A stretch of DNA of 64,000 nt from Limosilactobacillus sp. (GCF_022482365.1 NZ_JAKVPE010000001.1:1-64000); one strand, 5' to 3'; counted from the stretch's first letter, positions 16,682-29,223 are shown. Notes: generated by a model from the letters alone, not told the origin. Translations and numbers: made by a program.

Positions 16682-16722
16682 GATAACCTAAGATTGGCCC
16701 GCGCTAGTCTTAGGTTATTTTG
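16682..16722 (+). terminator. Intrinsic terminator after ackA
   Basis: ATAACCTAAGA / TCTTAGGTTAT stem around a 14-nt GC-rich loop; followed by TTTTG, a short T tract. Confidence 0.8.
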
Positions 16723-16751
16723 TATCATCAAATTTTACAGGAGGGTAAGTT

Positions 16752-17360
16752 ATGCAATTTGTGACAGCTGATACCCATTTCTTTCACAGCGACCTGCTGG
16801 GAATTGATGACTTTGCACCCCGGCCCTTCCCGGACGTGGCGACGATGAATCAGACGATCATTGATAACTGGAATGCCAAGGTTGGCGAGGACGACCTGGT
16901 TTACCACTTGGGTGACATCGCCCTCTACTTTACGAAGCCGGCCCGTAAGTCCGACGAGGCCGTCTTGGAGGTCTTAAATCAGCTCCACGGTCACCTCGTC
17001 CTGGTGAAGGGCAACCATGACAGCCGGGCACTCTTCAAATACCTGGCGGCCCATAACTACGAGTTCAACGGCCGGCCGAAGTTTGAGTTTCACGACGTGG
17101 GCGTGCTGATGAAATACGATCACCGGCAATACTACCTGACCCATTACCCGCTGATGCTGGGGATTGCCCCGCAGATTATCAACCTCCACGGCCACATCCA
17201 TCACTACGCGGTTCCGGTCAAGGAAAACATCAATGTCGGGGTCGACAGCCCGGAATTCGACTACCTGAGTGCCAAACCGGCCTTTGGGGCGCCGGTCAAC
17301 TTCCACGAGGTTGAGGAGATGGTCGAGAAGAAGGCCGTCGATTTTGCCAAGCGGCACTAG
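16752..17360 (+). CDS. Calcineurin-like metallophosphoesterase
   Basis: 202 residues with all metal motifs: ADTHFFH, YHLGDIA, LVKGNHDS, LTHYPL and NLHGHIHHY. This is a stand-alone phosphoesterase of the type often annotated as hydrolase or phosphohydrolase; substrate unknown. CAGGAGGGT precedes ATG 16752. It follows the ackA terminator and precedes the yutD-like gene by 43 nt. Confidence 0.87.
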   Translation: MQFVTADTHFFHSDLLGIDDFAPRPFPDVATMNQTIIDNWNAKVGEDDLVYHLGDIALYFTKPARKSDEAVLEVLNQLHGHLVLVKGNHDSRALFKYLAAHNYEFNGRPKFEFHDVGVLMKYDHRQYYLTHYPLMLGIAPQIINLHGHIHHYAVPVKENINVGVDSPEFDYLSAKPAFGAPVNFHEVEEMVEKKAVDFAKRH

Positions 17361-17403
17361 AATTATGATATGATTTAAGAAAACCGCTAAAAGGGGGATG
17401 AAA

Positions 17404-17949
17404 ATGAATCGGGCCAAGATCCAGGATTATATTGACCAACGAGAGGAACAGCGGGCCGATCTTTACCATTTCGAAGCGCGGGATGCCACCCACTTTACCC
17501 TCAACGGTCACCAGTACGAGTTAGTGGACGAGTACCGGGATGGCTTTGACGGGGAAGCGCTCGCCAAGCGCTACAGCAACATCCTCAGCAAGTACGACTA
17601 TATCGTCGGCGACTGGGGCTACGACCAGCTGCGGCTGAGGGGCTTTTATGCCAGCGACAACCCGCTTTACAATCCGGAGCAGGGGGTAAAGACGATCGAG
17701 GACTACCTGTACGAGGACTGTAACTTTGGCTGTGCCTACTTCATCATTCACAACGAGGACGTCTGGACGCCTCGCCGTCGCCGTCGACACCGCACGAGCC
17801 CGGTGATCAAGGAGCGGCGAAAGAAGCTGCGTCAGCCGGACGTTCGTCATCGCCACCACCAGCGGGCGGAGCGGGTCAAGTCCGGCCATCATCAGCAGAA
17901 GTTCGTGATTCACAAGCGTAAACCGGAAGGAAAGGCAAAGAAGCAATGA
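17404..17949 (+). CDS. YutD-family protein (DUF1027)
   Basis: 181 residues. The first 120 match the YutD/DUF1027 family by eye (FTLNGHQYELVDEYRDGFD, KYDYIVGDWGYDQLRL, NPEQGVKTIEDYLYEDCNFG), a conserved firmicute protein of unknown function. The last 55 residues are a strongly basic, His/Arg/Lys-rich tail (RRRRRHRTSP, RHRHHQRAERVKSGHHQQK) that looks nucleic-acid or RNA binding and is probably disordered. ATG 17404 is chosen over 17398 because AAGGGGG abuts the latter. Overlaps the following HAD gene by 4 nt. Confidence 0.85.
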   Translation: MNRAKIQDYIDQREEQRADLYHFEARDATHFTLNGHQYELVDEYRDGFDGEALAKRYSNILSKYDYIVGDWGYDQLRLRGFYASDNPLYNPEQGVKTIEDYLYEDCNFGCAYFIIHNEDVWTPRRRRRHRTSPVIKERRKKLRQPDVRHRHHQRAERVKSGHHQQKFVIHKRKPEGKAKKQ

Positions 17950-18719
17950 AAGACTATCGGGGATACTTTATCGACTTAGATGGGACCACCTACAAGGGCA
18001 AGGAGCGGATTCCCGCCGCGGCCCGCTTTATCAAGCGCCTCCAGGAAGCGGACAAGGAAGTCCTCTTTGTCACCAACAACAGCACCCGGACCCCGGAGTT
18101 CGTGGCTAATAACCTGCGGGAGAACCACCAGATCAACGTGACGGCGGCCAATGTCTACACGACCGCCCTGGCGACGGCGGACTACCTCGACCACGTTGCC
18201 GGCGACCGGCGCCGCGTCTACGTGGTGGGGGAGAGCGGGCTAAAAACCGCCCTGCACGATCGCCATTTTGTTGAAACGGACCAGCAGCCGGACTACGTGG
18301 TGGTGGGCTTGGATACGGCGGTTACCTACGCCAAGCTGGAAACGGCGGTGCTCCTGATTCGCGCCGGGGCAACCTTTATCGGCACGAACGCCGACAGCAA
18401 CCTGCCGAACGAACGGGGGATGACTCCCGGTGCCGGTTCCCTGGTAAAACTGGTTGAGTATGCGACCCAGCAAAAGCCGGTGATGATCGGCAAGCCGGAG
18501 TCGTTGATTATGAAGATGGCCTTGGAGCGGGTCCACCTGACCAAGGAGGAGGTCGTCATGGTTGGCGATAACTACCGGACCGATATTCAGGCGGCAATTA
18601 ATACGGGGATGGACAGTCTCCTGGTCTACACGGGATTGTCGACGCCGGAGCAGGTTGCCAAGATGCCAATCCAGCCGACCCATACGGTGAAGAGCCTTGA
18701 TGAATGGCAAGTTGATTAA
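17946..18719 (+). CDS. NagD-like HAD-IIA phosphatase (YutF type)
   Basis: 257 residues with GYFIDLDGTTYKG (nucleophile motif), VTNNSTRTPEF (motif II), and VMVGDNYRTDIQAAINTGM (motif IV). HAD subclass IIA, TIGR01457-like; related proteins dephosphorylate small phosphoesters such as p-nitrophenyl phosphate, glycerol phosphates or nucleotides. Coupled to the YutD-like gene by ATGA overlap and to the next membrane protein by a 20-nt overlap. Confidence 0.92.
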   Translation: MKDYRGYFIDLDGTTYKGKERIPAAARFIKRLQEADKEVLFVTNNSTRTPEFVANNLRENHQINVTAANVYTTALATADYLDHVAGDRRRVYVVGESGLKTALHDRHFVETDQQPDYVVVGLDTAVTYAKLETAVLLIRAGATFIGTNADSNLPNERGMTPGAGSLVKLVEYATQQKPVMIGKPESLIMKMALERVHLTKEEVVMVGDNYRTDIQAAINTGMDSLLVYTGLSTPEQVAKMPIQPTHTVKSLDEWQVD

Positions 18720-19371
18720 TAAGCAGTGGAGAGCGTACGTGGTGGTGCTGGTTTGCGGACTGGCGATCATCAGTACCGCTCTTTTTATTACCGTTAACCT
18801 TTCACCGTTGTTCGTCGACTACCCGCACCGACTGCTGATCCACTGGAGCCGGGGACAGCTGGCCGGTGACTACCGCCGCCTTCTGCTTTATCTTCAAGTA
18901 CCCTGGGTGCGCCGGCTGCACCTGGCGGCCCTTCCCCTGCCAGCGGGGGCGCGCGCTCATTTCCAGGCGGTTCGCCACCTTTTGCTGTTGAACGAAGCCG
19001 TCCTGATGGTTGCTCTTCCATTAGCCTGGCGAATGGTGGGCAAACAAAAACGGCGCGGTCAACTCTGGCAGTTGATCGCGCCGCTGATGGTGCTTGGTCT
19101 TGTAGTTCTGATGCTTGCTTGGCTCCCACTGATTAATTTTCCGACGAGCTTCATCCGGCTGCACTACCTGCTCTTTACCGACCGGAATTGGATTTTTAAT
19201 GCGCGGACTGCGCCGATCATCCTGATGATGCCGACCGCCTTTTTCGGCAAATTATTTGCACTCTTTTTGGGAATCTGCCTATTGCTGGGCAGCCTCTTCT
19301 TTATTTGGCTGCGCTGGCAATCAGGCCTTCTTAAACTTCGACTTCAGGAAACTGACGATGGCCGGAATTAA
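18700..19371 (+). CDS. DUF1461 integral membrane protein (TIGR01906-like)
   Basis: 223 residues with four or five hydrophobic segments (about 14-36, 95-112, 120-145, 165-185, 190-212). The loop with PHRLLIHWSRGQLAGDYRRL and PAGARAHFQAVRHLL matches the pattern of the TIGR01906/DUF1461 membrane family, which follows yutF-like genes in lactobacilli. ATG 18700 is used rather than the TTG before it. Its last 51 nt overlap the 3' end of the convergent dedA gene, so the two C-termini share DNA on opposite strands. Confidence 0.8.
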   Translation: MNGKLINKQWRAYVVVLVCGLAIISTALFITVNLSPLFVDYPHRLLIHWSRGQLAGDYRRLLLYLQVPWVRRLHLAALPLPAGARAHFQAVRHLLLLNEAVLMVALPLAWRMVGKQKRRGQLWQLIAPLMVLGLVVLMLAWLPLINFPTSFIRLHYLLFTDRNWIFNARTAPIILMMPTAFFGKLFALFLGICLLLGSLFFIWLRWQSGLLKLRLQETDDGRN

Positions 19372-19962
19372 GGTAACCACGATAATGCCCAGGATGATTA
19401 CCGAGAAGTGGGCCTGGACGAAGGGCAGGTTGCCGAAGAAGTAGCCGCAGCCACAGCAAAGGGCAACCCAGGAGACGCAGCCAATAATACTGTAGCGGAT
19501 GAACCGCTGGTAGGGGAAACCCGACCCGGCTGCCGCGAAGGGAGCAAAGGTCCGGATGATGGGCATGTAACGGGCAAGAATGATCGCGGGCGCTCCGTGG
19601 CTTTCAAAGAAGAGTTCCGCTCGCGCTAGGCTCTCCTTATTGATGAGCTTACCGAAAAGGGAGTGGTTGGAAAGACTCTTCCCAATCCGGTGGCCAATCA
19701 TGAAGTTAGTCGAGTCACCGGCCAGGCAGGCGAAGAGGAAGGCGAGGATGAACAACCAGATGTTGAGGTGGTAGCGCGGATCGGCGGCGAGGGCACTGGC
19801 TGCGAAGAGCAGTGAGTCCCCGGGAAGGAAGGGCATGATGACCGCCCCGGTTTCAATGAAGACAATTGCCAGCAGGATGAAGTAGGTGCTGCTGCCGAAT
19901 TGATTGACGATCTGGATGAGGTGGACGTCAATGTGGAGGATGAAATCAATTAGTGTAGACAA
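19321..19962 (-). CDS. dedA: DedA-family membrane protein
   Basis: 213 residues; DedA proteins are now linked to flipping of polyprenyl phosphate or phospholipid carriers and to membrane-potential homeostasis. Signature segments: GAVIMPFLPGDSLLFAASALA and ARYMPIIRTFAPFAAAGSGFPY, with several hydrophobic helices and a basic C-terminus (LKSKFKKA). A GGAGAAT site precedes ATG 19962 on the minus strand. Convergent with and overlapping the DUF1461 gene; upstream on its 5' side lies the rRNA promoter region, transcribed away from it. Confidence 0.92.
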   Translation of the reverse strand: MSTLIDFILHIDVHLIQIVNQFGSSTYFILLAIVFIETGAVIMPFLPGDSLLFAASALAADPRYHLNIWLFILAFLFACLAGDSTNFMIGHRIGKSLSNHSLFGKLINKESLARAELFFESHGAPAIILARYMPIIRTFAPFAAAGSGFPYQRFIRYSIIGCVSWVALCCGCGYFFGNLPFVQAHFSVIILGIIVVTLIPAIVSFLKSKFKKA

Positions 19963-20235
19963 TCGTAATTCTCCTTTATTTATTTCTTATTTACCATTAG
20001 TTGAGTTTAGCAAGCTTGGCGGGCTTTGTGAACCGCCTGAATTGAGATTTAAGAAAACAATTAAGAAAAATCAAAAAACGGCGGTAGGGTGTTCGTTTGT
20101 TCTTTTGGTGATTTCATGGCTCTTGGAAGTATGCCAATAGGATTTTTGACGGCAAAGCGCAAACTTTTAAGATTGATTGAGCTGAAAAGTTCGCATAAAC
20201 GAGTGGGCGGTGGCTTGGCTTGTGAAAAAAGCTTG
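19963..20235. other. AT-rich gap between dedA and the rRNA promoters
   Basis: About 270 bp of AT-rich DNA with A and T tracts around 20,050-20,100, possibly an UP-type or bending region upstream of the rrn promoters. Short open frames in either strand lack ribosome sites. I see no gene. Confidence 0.5.
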
Positions 20236-20264
20236 TTGACATCAAAATGCAATCACGGTATAGT
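20236..20264 (+). promoter_or_regulatory. rrn promoter P1
   Basis: TTGACA, 17 bp, TATAGT; consensus-like sigma-A promoter furthest from the 16S gene. Confidence 0.85.
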
Positions 20265-20329
20265 AGTTATCGTTGTCAGCGACGACAATTGCTGTTAGGT
20301 TCTTGCCTAACGGTTGTTAAAAATTTTTG

Positions 20330-20358
20330 TTGACAGCTAATTACTTACATGATATATT
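20330..20358 (+). promoter_or_regulatory. rrn promoter P2
   Basis: TTGACA, 17 bp, TATATT. Confidence 0.88.
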
Positions 20359-20406
20359 ATTAAAGCTGCTTTGCTTGAGAAATAATTATCAAATCAAAAT
20401 TTCTTC

Positions 20407-20434
20407 TTGACAAAGATTTAGCAAATGATATAAT
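20407..20434 (+). promoter_or_regulatory. rrn promoter P3
   Basis: TTGACA, 16 bp, TATAAT with TGA immediately before the -10 (extended -10). Full consensus in both hexamers; closest to the 16S gene. Confidence 0.9.
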
Positions 20435-20510
20435 GTAAAAGTTGCTTCTGGCAACTTGGTAGACCTTTGAAAACTGAACAAAGTTTCGACGAATCAAATG
20501 TGTAGGGTCT

Positions 20511-20593
20511 TCAATCACTTCGGTGATTTGAAGCAAAACATTTGCGAAGTCAATTCGCTTAATAACTTTTAATTTGAGAGCTATCTCAAATTC
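20511..20593 (+). promoter_or_regulatory. rRNA leader hairpins
   Basis: Two hairpins in the transcribed leader: CTTCAATCAC-TTCG-GTGATTTGAAG (about 20511-20534) and the near-palindrome AATTTGAGA-GCTA-TCTCAAATT (20571-20592) directly before the 16S 5' end. The CTTTGAAAACTGAACAAAG box at about 20464-20482 is a recurring leader element in lactobacilli and recurs in shorter form in the 16S-23S spacer. Probably processing and antitermination signals. Confidence 0.6.
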
Positions 20594-20600
20594 TTATATT

Positions 20601-25310
<4,710 letters not shown>

Positions 25311-25385
25311 GAAGAGCGGTTAGGTTTATTGAAGAAATGGATATTGTTTAGTTTTGAGAGCATAAGCTCTCACCCGAGAGGGTAG

Positions 25386-25502
25386 TGTGGTGATGATGGC
25401 TTGAAGGATACACCTGTTCCCATGCCGAACACAGCAGTTAAGCTTCAACACGCCGAAAGTAGTTGGGGGATCGCTCCCTGCGAGGATAGGACGTTGCCAC
25501 GC
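25386..25502 (+). rRNA. 5S ribosomal RNA
   Basis: TGTGGTGATGATGGC at the 5' end, CCCATGCCGAACACAGC core and a closing GTTGCCACGCA; about 117 nt. Separated from the 23S by a 75-nt spacer with a GAGAGC-ATAA-GCTCTC hairpin, and from the first tRNA by 5 nt. Confidence 0.95.
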
Positions 25503-25507
25503 ATTTT

Positions 25508-25580
25508 GGAGGATTAGCTCAGTTGGGAGAGCGTCTGCCTTACAAGCAGAGGGTCACAGGTTCGAGCCCTGTATCCTCCA
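25508..25580 (+). tRNA. tRNA-Val (TAC)
   Basis: GGAGGAT/ATCCTCC acceptor, anticodon TAC in CTGCCT-TAC-AAGCAG; no encoded CCA. First gene of a 19-tRNA array transcribed with the rRNA operon. Confidence 0.95.
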
Positions 25581-25599
25581 TTGGGCCTTAAAAGCTCAT

Positions 25600-25672
25600 G
25601 AGCCGTTAGCTCAGTTGGTAGAGCATCTGACTTTTAATCAGAGGGTCGTGGGTTCGATCCCCACACGGCTCA
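25600..25672 (+). tRNA. tRNA-Lys (TTT)
   Basis: GAGCCGT/ACGGCTC acceptor, anticodon TTT; no encoded CCA. Confidence 0.95.
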
Positions 25673-25716
25673 TTGCCAAACAGCTATCGGTTTGGTATAA
25701 TAAGTGTGTTGTCCAT

Positions 25717-25789
25717 GCCGACTTAGCTCAGTTGGCAGAGCATCTGTCTTGTAAACAGGGGGTCGGAGGTTCGAATCCTCTAGTCGGCA
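25717..25789 (+). tRNA. tRNA-Thr (TGT)
   Basis: GCCGACT/AGTCGGC acceptor, anticodon TGT; no encoded CCA. Confidence 0.95.
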
Positions 25790-25797
25790 CTTAGTAT

Positions 25798-25869
25798 GCG
25801 GAAGTAGTTCAGTGGTAGAACATCACCTTGCCATGGTGGGGGTCGCGGGTTCGAATCCCGTCTTCCGCT
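25798..25869 (+). tRNA. tRNA-Gly (GCC)
   Basis: GCGGAAG/CTTCCGC acceptor, anticodon GCC, U73; no encoded CCA. Confidence 0.95.
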
Positions 25870-25885
25870 TTGCCAATTCTATAAT

Positions 25886-25971
25886 GCCGGGGTGGCGGAA
25901 TTGGCAGACGCACGGGACTTAAAATCCCGCGGTTAGTGATAACCGTACCGGTTCGATCCCGGTCCTCGGCA
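25886..25971 (+). tRNA. tRNA-Leu (TAA)
   Basis: Class II tRNA with a long variable arm; GCCGGGG/CCTCGGC acceptor with one G-U pair, anticodon TAA. Confidence 0.95.
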
Positions 25972-25976
25972 CTTAT

Positions 25977-26050
25977 GCACCCATAGCGCAATTGGATAGA
26001 GTGTCTGACTACGAATCAGAAGGTTGAAGGTTCGACTCCTTCTGGGTGCA
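25977..26050 (+). tRNA. tRNA-Arg (ACG)
   Basis: GCACCCA/TGGGTGC acceptor, anticodon ACG (inosine-modified in bacteria by TadA). Confidence 0.95.
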
Positions 26051-26056
26051 CTTTTT

Positions 26057-26130
26057 CGGGAAATAGCTCAGCTTGGTAGAGCACCTGGTTTGGGACCAGG
26101 GGGTCGCAGGTTCGAATCCTGTTTTCCCGA
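26057..26130 (+). tRNA. tRNA-Pro (TGG)
   Basis: CGGGAAA/TTTCCCG acceptor, anticodon TGG. Confidence 0.95.
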
Positions 26131-26163
26131 TTTACTAATAATAATTTAGTAACATTTTATTTT

Positions 26164-26237
26164 CGCGGTGTAGCTCAGCTGGCTAGAGCGTCCGGTTCAT
26201 ACCCGGGAGGTCGAGGGTTCGATCCCCCCCGCCGCGA
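26164..26237 (+). tRNA. tRNA-Met (CAT), probable elongator
   Basis: CGCGGTG/CGCCGCG acceptor with a paired C1-G72, so not the initiator; anticodon loop TTCATAC. Position before a second CAT tRNA matches the Met-Ile2 order remembered from Bacillus arrays. Confidence 0.85.
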
Positions 26238-26254
26238 TTTAACCTGGCTGTTTT

Positions 26255-26328
26255 GGACCTTTAGCTCAGTTGGTTAGAGCAAGCGGCTCATAACCGCCCG
26301 GTCGTAGGTTCGAGTCCTACAAGGTCCA
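26255..26328 (+). tRNA. tRNA with CAT anticodon, probably Ile2 (lysidine)
   Basis: GGACCTT/AAGGTCC acceptor, anticodon CAT in loop CTCATAA. It is not an initiator (G1-C72). By order after the elongator Met and by the body sequence it is likely the tRNA-Ile2 whose C34 is modified by TilS; Met cannot be excluded from sequence alone. Confidence 0.75.
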
Positions 26329-26359
26329 TCAAAGCAATTTTTGGTGAATCAAACATCAT

Positions 26360-26447
26360 GGAGGATTACCCAAGTGGCTGAAGGGGGCGGTCTTGAAAAC
26401 CGCTAGGCCGTGAGAGCGACGCGAGGGTTCGAATCCCTCATCCTCCT
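26360..26447 (+). tRNA. tRNA-Ser (TGA)
   Basis: Class II tRNA, GGAGGAT/ATCCTCC acceptor, anticodon TGA. Odd: the discriminator position reads T instead of the usual Ser G73, and one pair of the variable arm is a C-A mismatch (CCGT-GAGA-GCGA). Confidence 0.88.
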
Positions 26448-26457
26448 CTTTTATTAT

Positions 26458-26531
<74 letters not shown>

Positions 26532-26538
26532 TTTTTTT

Positions 26539-26613
26539 GGTCCGTTGGTCTAGTTGGTTTAGGACGCATCCCTGTCACGGATGAGATCACGAGTTCGAGT
26601 CTCGTACGGACCG
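26539..26613 (+). tRNA. tRNA-Asp (GTC), copy 1
   Basis: GGTCCGT/ACGGACC acceptor, anticodon GTC, G73. Confidence 0.95.
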
Positions 26614-26618
26614 TTGTT

Positions 26619-26691
26619 GGCTCGGTAGCTCAGTTGGTAGAGCAAGGGATTGAAGCTCCCTGTGTCGGCGGTTCGATTCCGTCCCGCGCCA
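26619..26691 (+). tRNA. tRNA-Phe (GAA) with an acceptor mismatch
   Basis: Anticodon GAA in AGGGA-TTGAAGC-TCCCT. Acceptor GGCTCGG against CCGCGCC leaves a U-C mismatch at pair 4-69, where an A would be expected on the 3' strand. Confidence 0.9.
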
Positions 26692-26706
26692 TTAGTTGAA
26701 TAGAAT

Positions 26707-26777
26707 GCGGGTATAGTTTAGTGGTAAAACCACAGCCTTCCAAGCTGTTGTCGCGAGTTCGATTCTCGTTACCCGCT
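26707..26777 (+). tRNA. tRNA-Gly (TCC)
   Basis: GCGGGTA/TACCCGC acceptor, anticodon TCC. Confidence 0.95.
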
Positions 26778-26781
26778 TTAT

Positions 26782-26856
<75 letters not shown>

Positions 26857-26861
26857 TTTGT

Positions 26862-26949
26862 GGAGAATTACTCAAGTGGCTGAAGAGGCGCCCCTGCTAA
26901 GGGTGTAGGTCGGGAAACCGGCGCGAGAGTTCGAATCTCTCATTCTCCG
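26862..26949 (+). tRNA. tRNA-Ser (GCT)
   Basis: Class II tRNA, GGAGAAT/ATTCTCC acceptor, anticodon GCT, with the normal Ser G73. Confidence 0.95.
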
Positions 26950-26956
26950 CTTTTAT

Positions 26957-27028
26957 GACCCGTTAGTCAAGTGGTTAAGACACCAGCCTTTCACGCTGGT
27001 ATCGTGGGTTCAAATCCCGCACGGGTCA
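26957..27028 (+). tRNA. tRNA-Glu (TTC)
   Basis: GACCCGT/ACGGGTC acceptor, anticodon TTC. Confidence 0.95.
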
Positions 27029-27038
27029 CTTTTATTAT

Positions 27039-27112
<74 letters not shown>

Positions 27113-27116
27113 TTTT

Positions 27117-27191
27117 GGTCCGTTGGTCTAGTTGGTTTAGGACGCATCCCTGTCACGGATGAGATCACGAGTTCGAGTCTCGTACGGACCG
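27117..27191 (+). tRNA. tRNA-Asp (GTC), copy 2
   Basis: Identical by eye to copy 1. Last tRNA of the array, followed by the rrn terminator. Confidence 0.95.
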
Positions 27192-27196
27192 TCGTA

Positions 27197-27224
27197 GCAG
27201 ATGAATACTTCATCTGCTTTTTGT
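27197..27224 (+). terminator. Intrinsic terminator of the rRNA-tRNA operon
   Basis: GCAGATGAA-TAC-TTCATCTGC stem followed by T5. Confidence 0.9.
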
Positions 27225-27229
27225 TTACA

Positions 27230-27268
27230 AAAAAACCGTCAAGACATTGTGATCTTGGCGGTTTTTGC
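27230..27268. terminator. Bidirectional terminator
   Basis: AAAACCGTCAAGA / TCTTGGCGGTTTTT; serves the minus-strand gene ending at 27281 and backs up the rrn terminator. Confidence 0.82.
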
Positions 27269-27280
27269 ATTGGTAAATTT

Positions 27281-27775
27281 CTAGGCGATTGGACGGTAGA
27301 TCTCGTCGTAGTAGTAATTGTCGGAGCCGACCGTCATGAAATTATCGAGGTCCTTGAAGGTGTCGCTCTCCCGCCATGCGGTCAGGTCCTCAAAATCGTT
27401 CCAGGCACTCAGCAGGACCAGCGTTGAGCTCTCGTTCCGGTTGGCAACGGACGTCATCAAAAAGCCGTTGGCAAATTCCGGGGCGTCGGTGACAATCTTG
27501 TCCAAAGTATTGTAGAGCAGCTGCTGCCGATCACCATTGACCTGGAATGACTGGTAGTAGAGGATGCCGTTGTGGTTGTCATTGAGTGATTCGTTTAAGA
27601 CGGTTAAGGCAACTGGAGTCTTGAAAATCGTCTCCTTGCCGGAAAAGTCAAATAGTGCCAGCTTGTGACTGTGGGTGGAAGCTTGCATCAGTTTGAACTG
27701 CCGATCCGGATTCTTGTCGATAATGTCTTTCAAGATTTGGCGTGAACCAAAGGTAAAACTGATTTTAGTTAACAC
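27281..27775 (-). CDS. HmoB/TRAP-like antibiotic-biosynthesis-monooxygenase-fold protein
   Basis: 164 residues when started at GTG 27775, which lies 8 nt after GAGGAGGG on the minus strand; the longer reading to 27847 has no ribosome site. The C-terminal half (NESSTLVLLSAWNDFEDLTAW, then ESDTFKDL and a final YDEIYRPI) follows the ABM fold as seen in Bacillus HmoB (heme-degrading) and staphylococcal TRAP, which share this size and tail. Heme binding is not certain: the family ligand cannot be identified by eye. Divergent from spx, so a link with stress is possible only by position. Confidence 0.75.
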   Translation of the reverse strand: MLTKISFTFGSRQILKDIIDKNPDRQFKLMQASTHSHKLALFDFSGKETIFKTPVALTVLNESLNDNHNGILYYQSFQVNGDRQQLLYNTLDKIVTDAPEFANGFLMTSVANRNESSTLVLLSAWNDFEDLTAWRESDTFKDLDNFMTVGSDNYYYDEIYRPIA

Positions 27776-27992
27776 AGGTAATCCCTCCTCATAATAGAAT
27801 GTCCCTTCATTCCTATTATAATACAGTTCCCCCGGAAAAATACACAAGTTGGCATAAATAGTTTAATAATTCACTTACAAAAAGTTAATAAAATTGGTCC
27901 GAACCCCTTTTATCACCCGCTAAAAAATAGTATAATACTAGGTGTATTGATGAATGTTGTTGTGAACGAAATCGAAGGAGGCTTTTTATTTA

Positions 27993-28394
27993 ATGGTCAC
28001 ACTTTATACGTCTCCAAGTTGTACCTCTTGCCGCAAAGCGCGTGCTTGGTTGCAAGAACACAACATTCCATTCAAGGAACGGAACATTTTCTCTGATCCG
28101 TTATCGCTTGATGAAATTAAAAACATTTTACGAATGACCGAAGACGGAACCGAGGACATTATCTCCAAGCGATCCAAGGCTTACAAGCAGCTCCACGTTG
28201 ACTTAAACGAGCTGCCGATGAAGAAGCTGTACGAATTGATCAGTGCTAATCCTGGTCTCTTGCGGCGGCCGATCATCATGGATGATAAGCGGCTCCAAGT
28301 TGGTTATAACGAAGATGAAATTCGGCGGTTCCTGCCACGGAAAGTCCGGGCTTACGAGCTGGCGGAGGCACAACGCAAAGCAGATTTAATCTAA
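27993..28394 (+). CDS. spx: Transcriptional regulator Spx
   Basis: 133 residues, ArsC-like fold. The redox switch C10-T-S-C13 is intact, and the family segments [36 protein letters not shown] are present. Spx binds the RNA polymerase alpha C-terminal domain and turns on thiol-stress genes; it is kept low by ClpXP with the YjbH adaptor, and a YjbH-like gene lies 3.4 kb downstream. AGGAGG precedes ATG 27993. A TATAAT at 27931-27936 is the likely -10, without a good -35. Order spx-mecA-coiA matches Bacillus. Confidence 0.95.
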   Translation: MVTLYTSPSCTSCRKARAWLQEHNIPFKERNIFSDPLSLDEIKNILRMTEDGTEDIISKRSKAYKQLHVDLNELPMKKLYELISANPGLLRRPIIMDDKRLQVGYNEDEIRRFLPRKVRAYELAEAQRKADLI

Positions 28395-28401
28395 TTGTTT
28401 T

Positions 28402-28429
28402 GGGGAAGCGAGGTGCTTCTCCTTTTTAT
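28402..28429 (+). terminator. Intrinsic terminator after spx
   Basis: GGGGAAGC-GAGGT-GCTTCTCC stem and T5. Confidence 0.82.
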
Positions 28430-28505
28430 TTCCTTTACTTTTAAGTGAAAGGTTTTAGAATAGTAGTTAAGACTTCATTTCGAGCGAATCGAGGGGGTGC
28501 TGCCG

Positions 28506-29207
28506 ATGGAAATGGAACACATCAATAAAAACACGATTCGCGTATTAATCGACAACGACGACCTCAGCGCACGGGGGATCACGATCCTCGACCTGCTGGG
28601 CAATCACCAGCAGATTGAGGATTTCTTTTATAGCATTCTGCGCGAGGTCGACACCGATCATCAGTTCCAAAATAACGACTCGGTGACTTTTCAGGTCATG
28701 CCGACCACGAACGGCCTGGAGCTCTTCATCAGCAAGAACGATCCCGATGAACCGGATGGCGGGCAGGCGGCCAACAATGAGCAGATTGCTCAGTACATTA
28801 AGCAGAACCTTGCTGCGCAACAGGCCACGGCCCAGCCGGCACCGGTGGAAGGAGGCAGTCAGCCAGAACCAATGATGCCAAATGACTCTCAATCACAGAG
28901 TACCGACCCCCACCAGCCCGCAACTTGGCGGGTGGTGGTCTTTGACCAGTTCGAGGACCTGGTCGACTTTGCCCACATCGCCGAGGACGACGACGTGGTG
29001 AGCGAGCTCTATAAGTACCAGGACAAGTACTTCCTGGCGATGAAGTACTATCAGCCCGTCGACAACGACAGCCTGGTCAAGGATAGCATGGCCCTGGCAT
29101 ACGAGTACGGCAGTCCGACCGTCGTGACGCCGATGTATCTGAGCGAGCACGGCAAGAAGCTGATGGCCGTCTCGGCCCTACACACGATTCGCCACTACTT
29201 TAATTAA
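28506..29207 (+). CDS. mecA: Adaptor protein MecA
   Basis: 233 residues. N-terminal substrate domain MEMEHINKNTIRVLIDNDDL, a central linker rich in Gln, Ala and Pro (about 85-140: QQATAQPAPVEGG..., SQSQSTDPHQP) and a C-terminal ClpC-binding domain (VVVFDQFEDLVDFAHI). MecA hands substrates (ComK, Spx and others) to ClpCP; in lactobacilli without ComK, it probably acts on other factors. ATG 28506 has GAGGGGG at optimal distance and gives the family start. Confidence 0.92.
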   Translation: MEMEHINKNTIRVLIDNDDLSARGITILDLLGNHQQIEDFFYSILREVDTDHQFQNNDSVTFQVMPTTNGLELFISKNDPDEPDGGQAANNEQIAQYIKQNLAAQQATAQPAPVEGGSQPEPMMPNDSQSQSTDPHQPATWRVVVFDQFEDLVDFAHIAEDDDVVSELYKYQDKYFLAMKYYQPVDNDSLVKDSMALAYEYGSPTVVTPMYLSEHGKKLMAVSALHTIRHYFN

Positions 29208-29223
29208 GATTGCTATGTAACAA

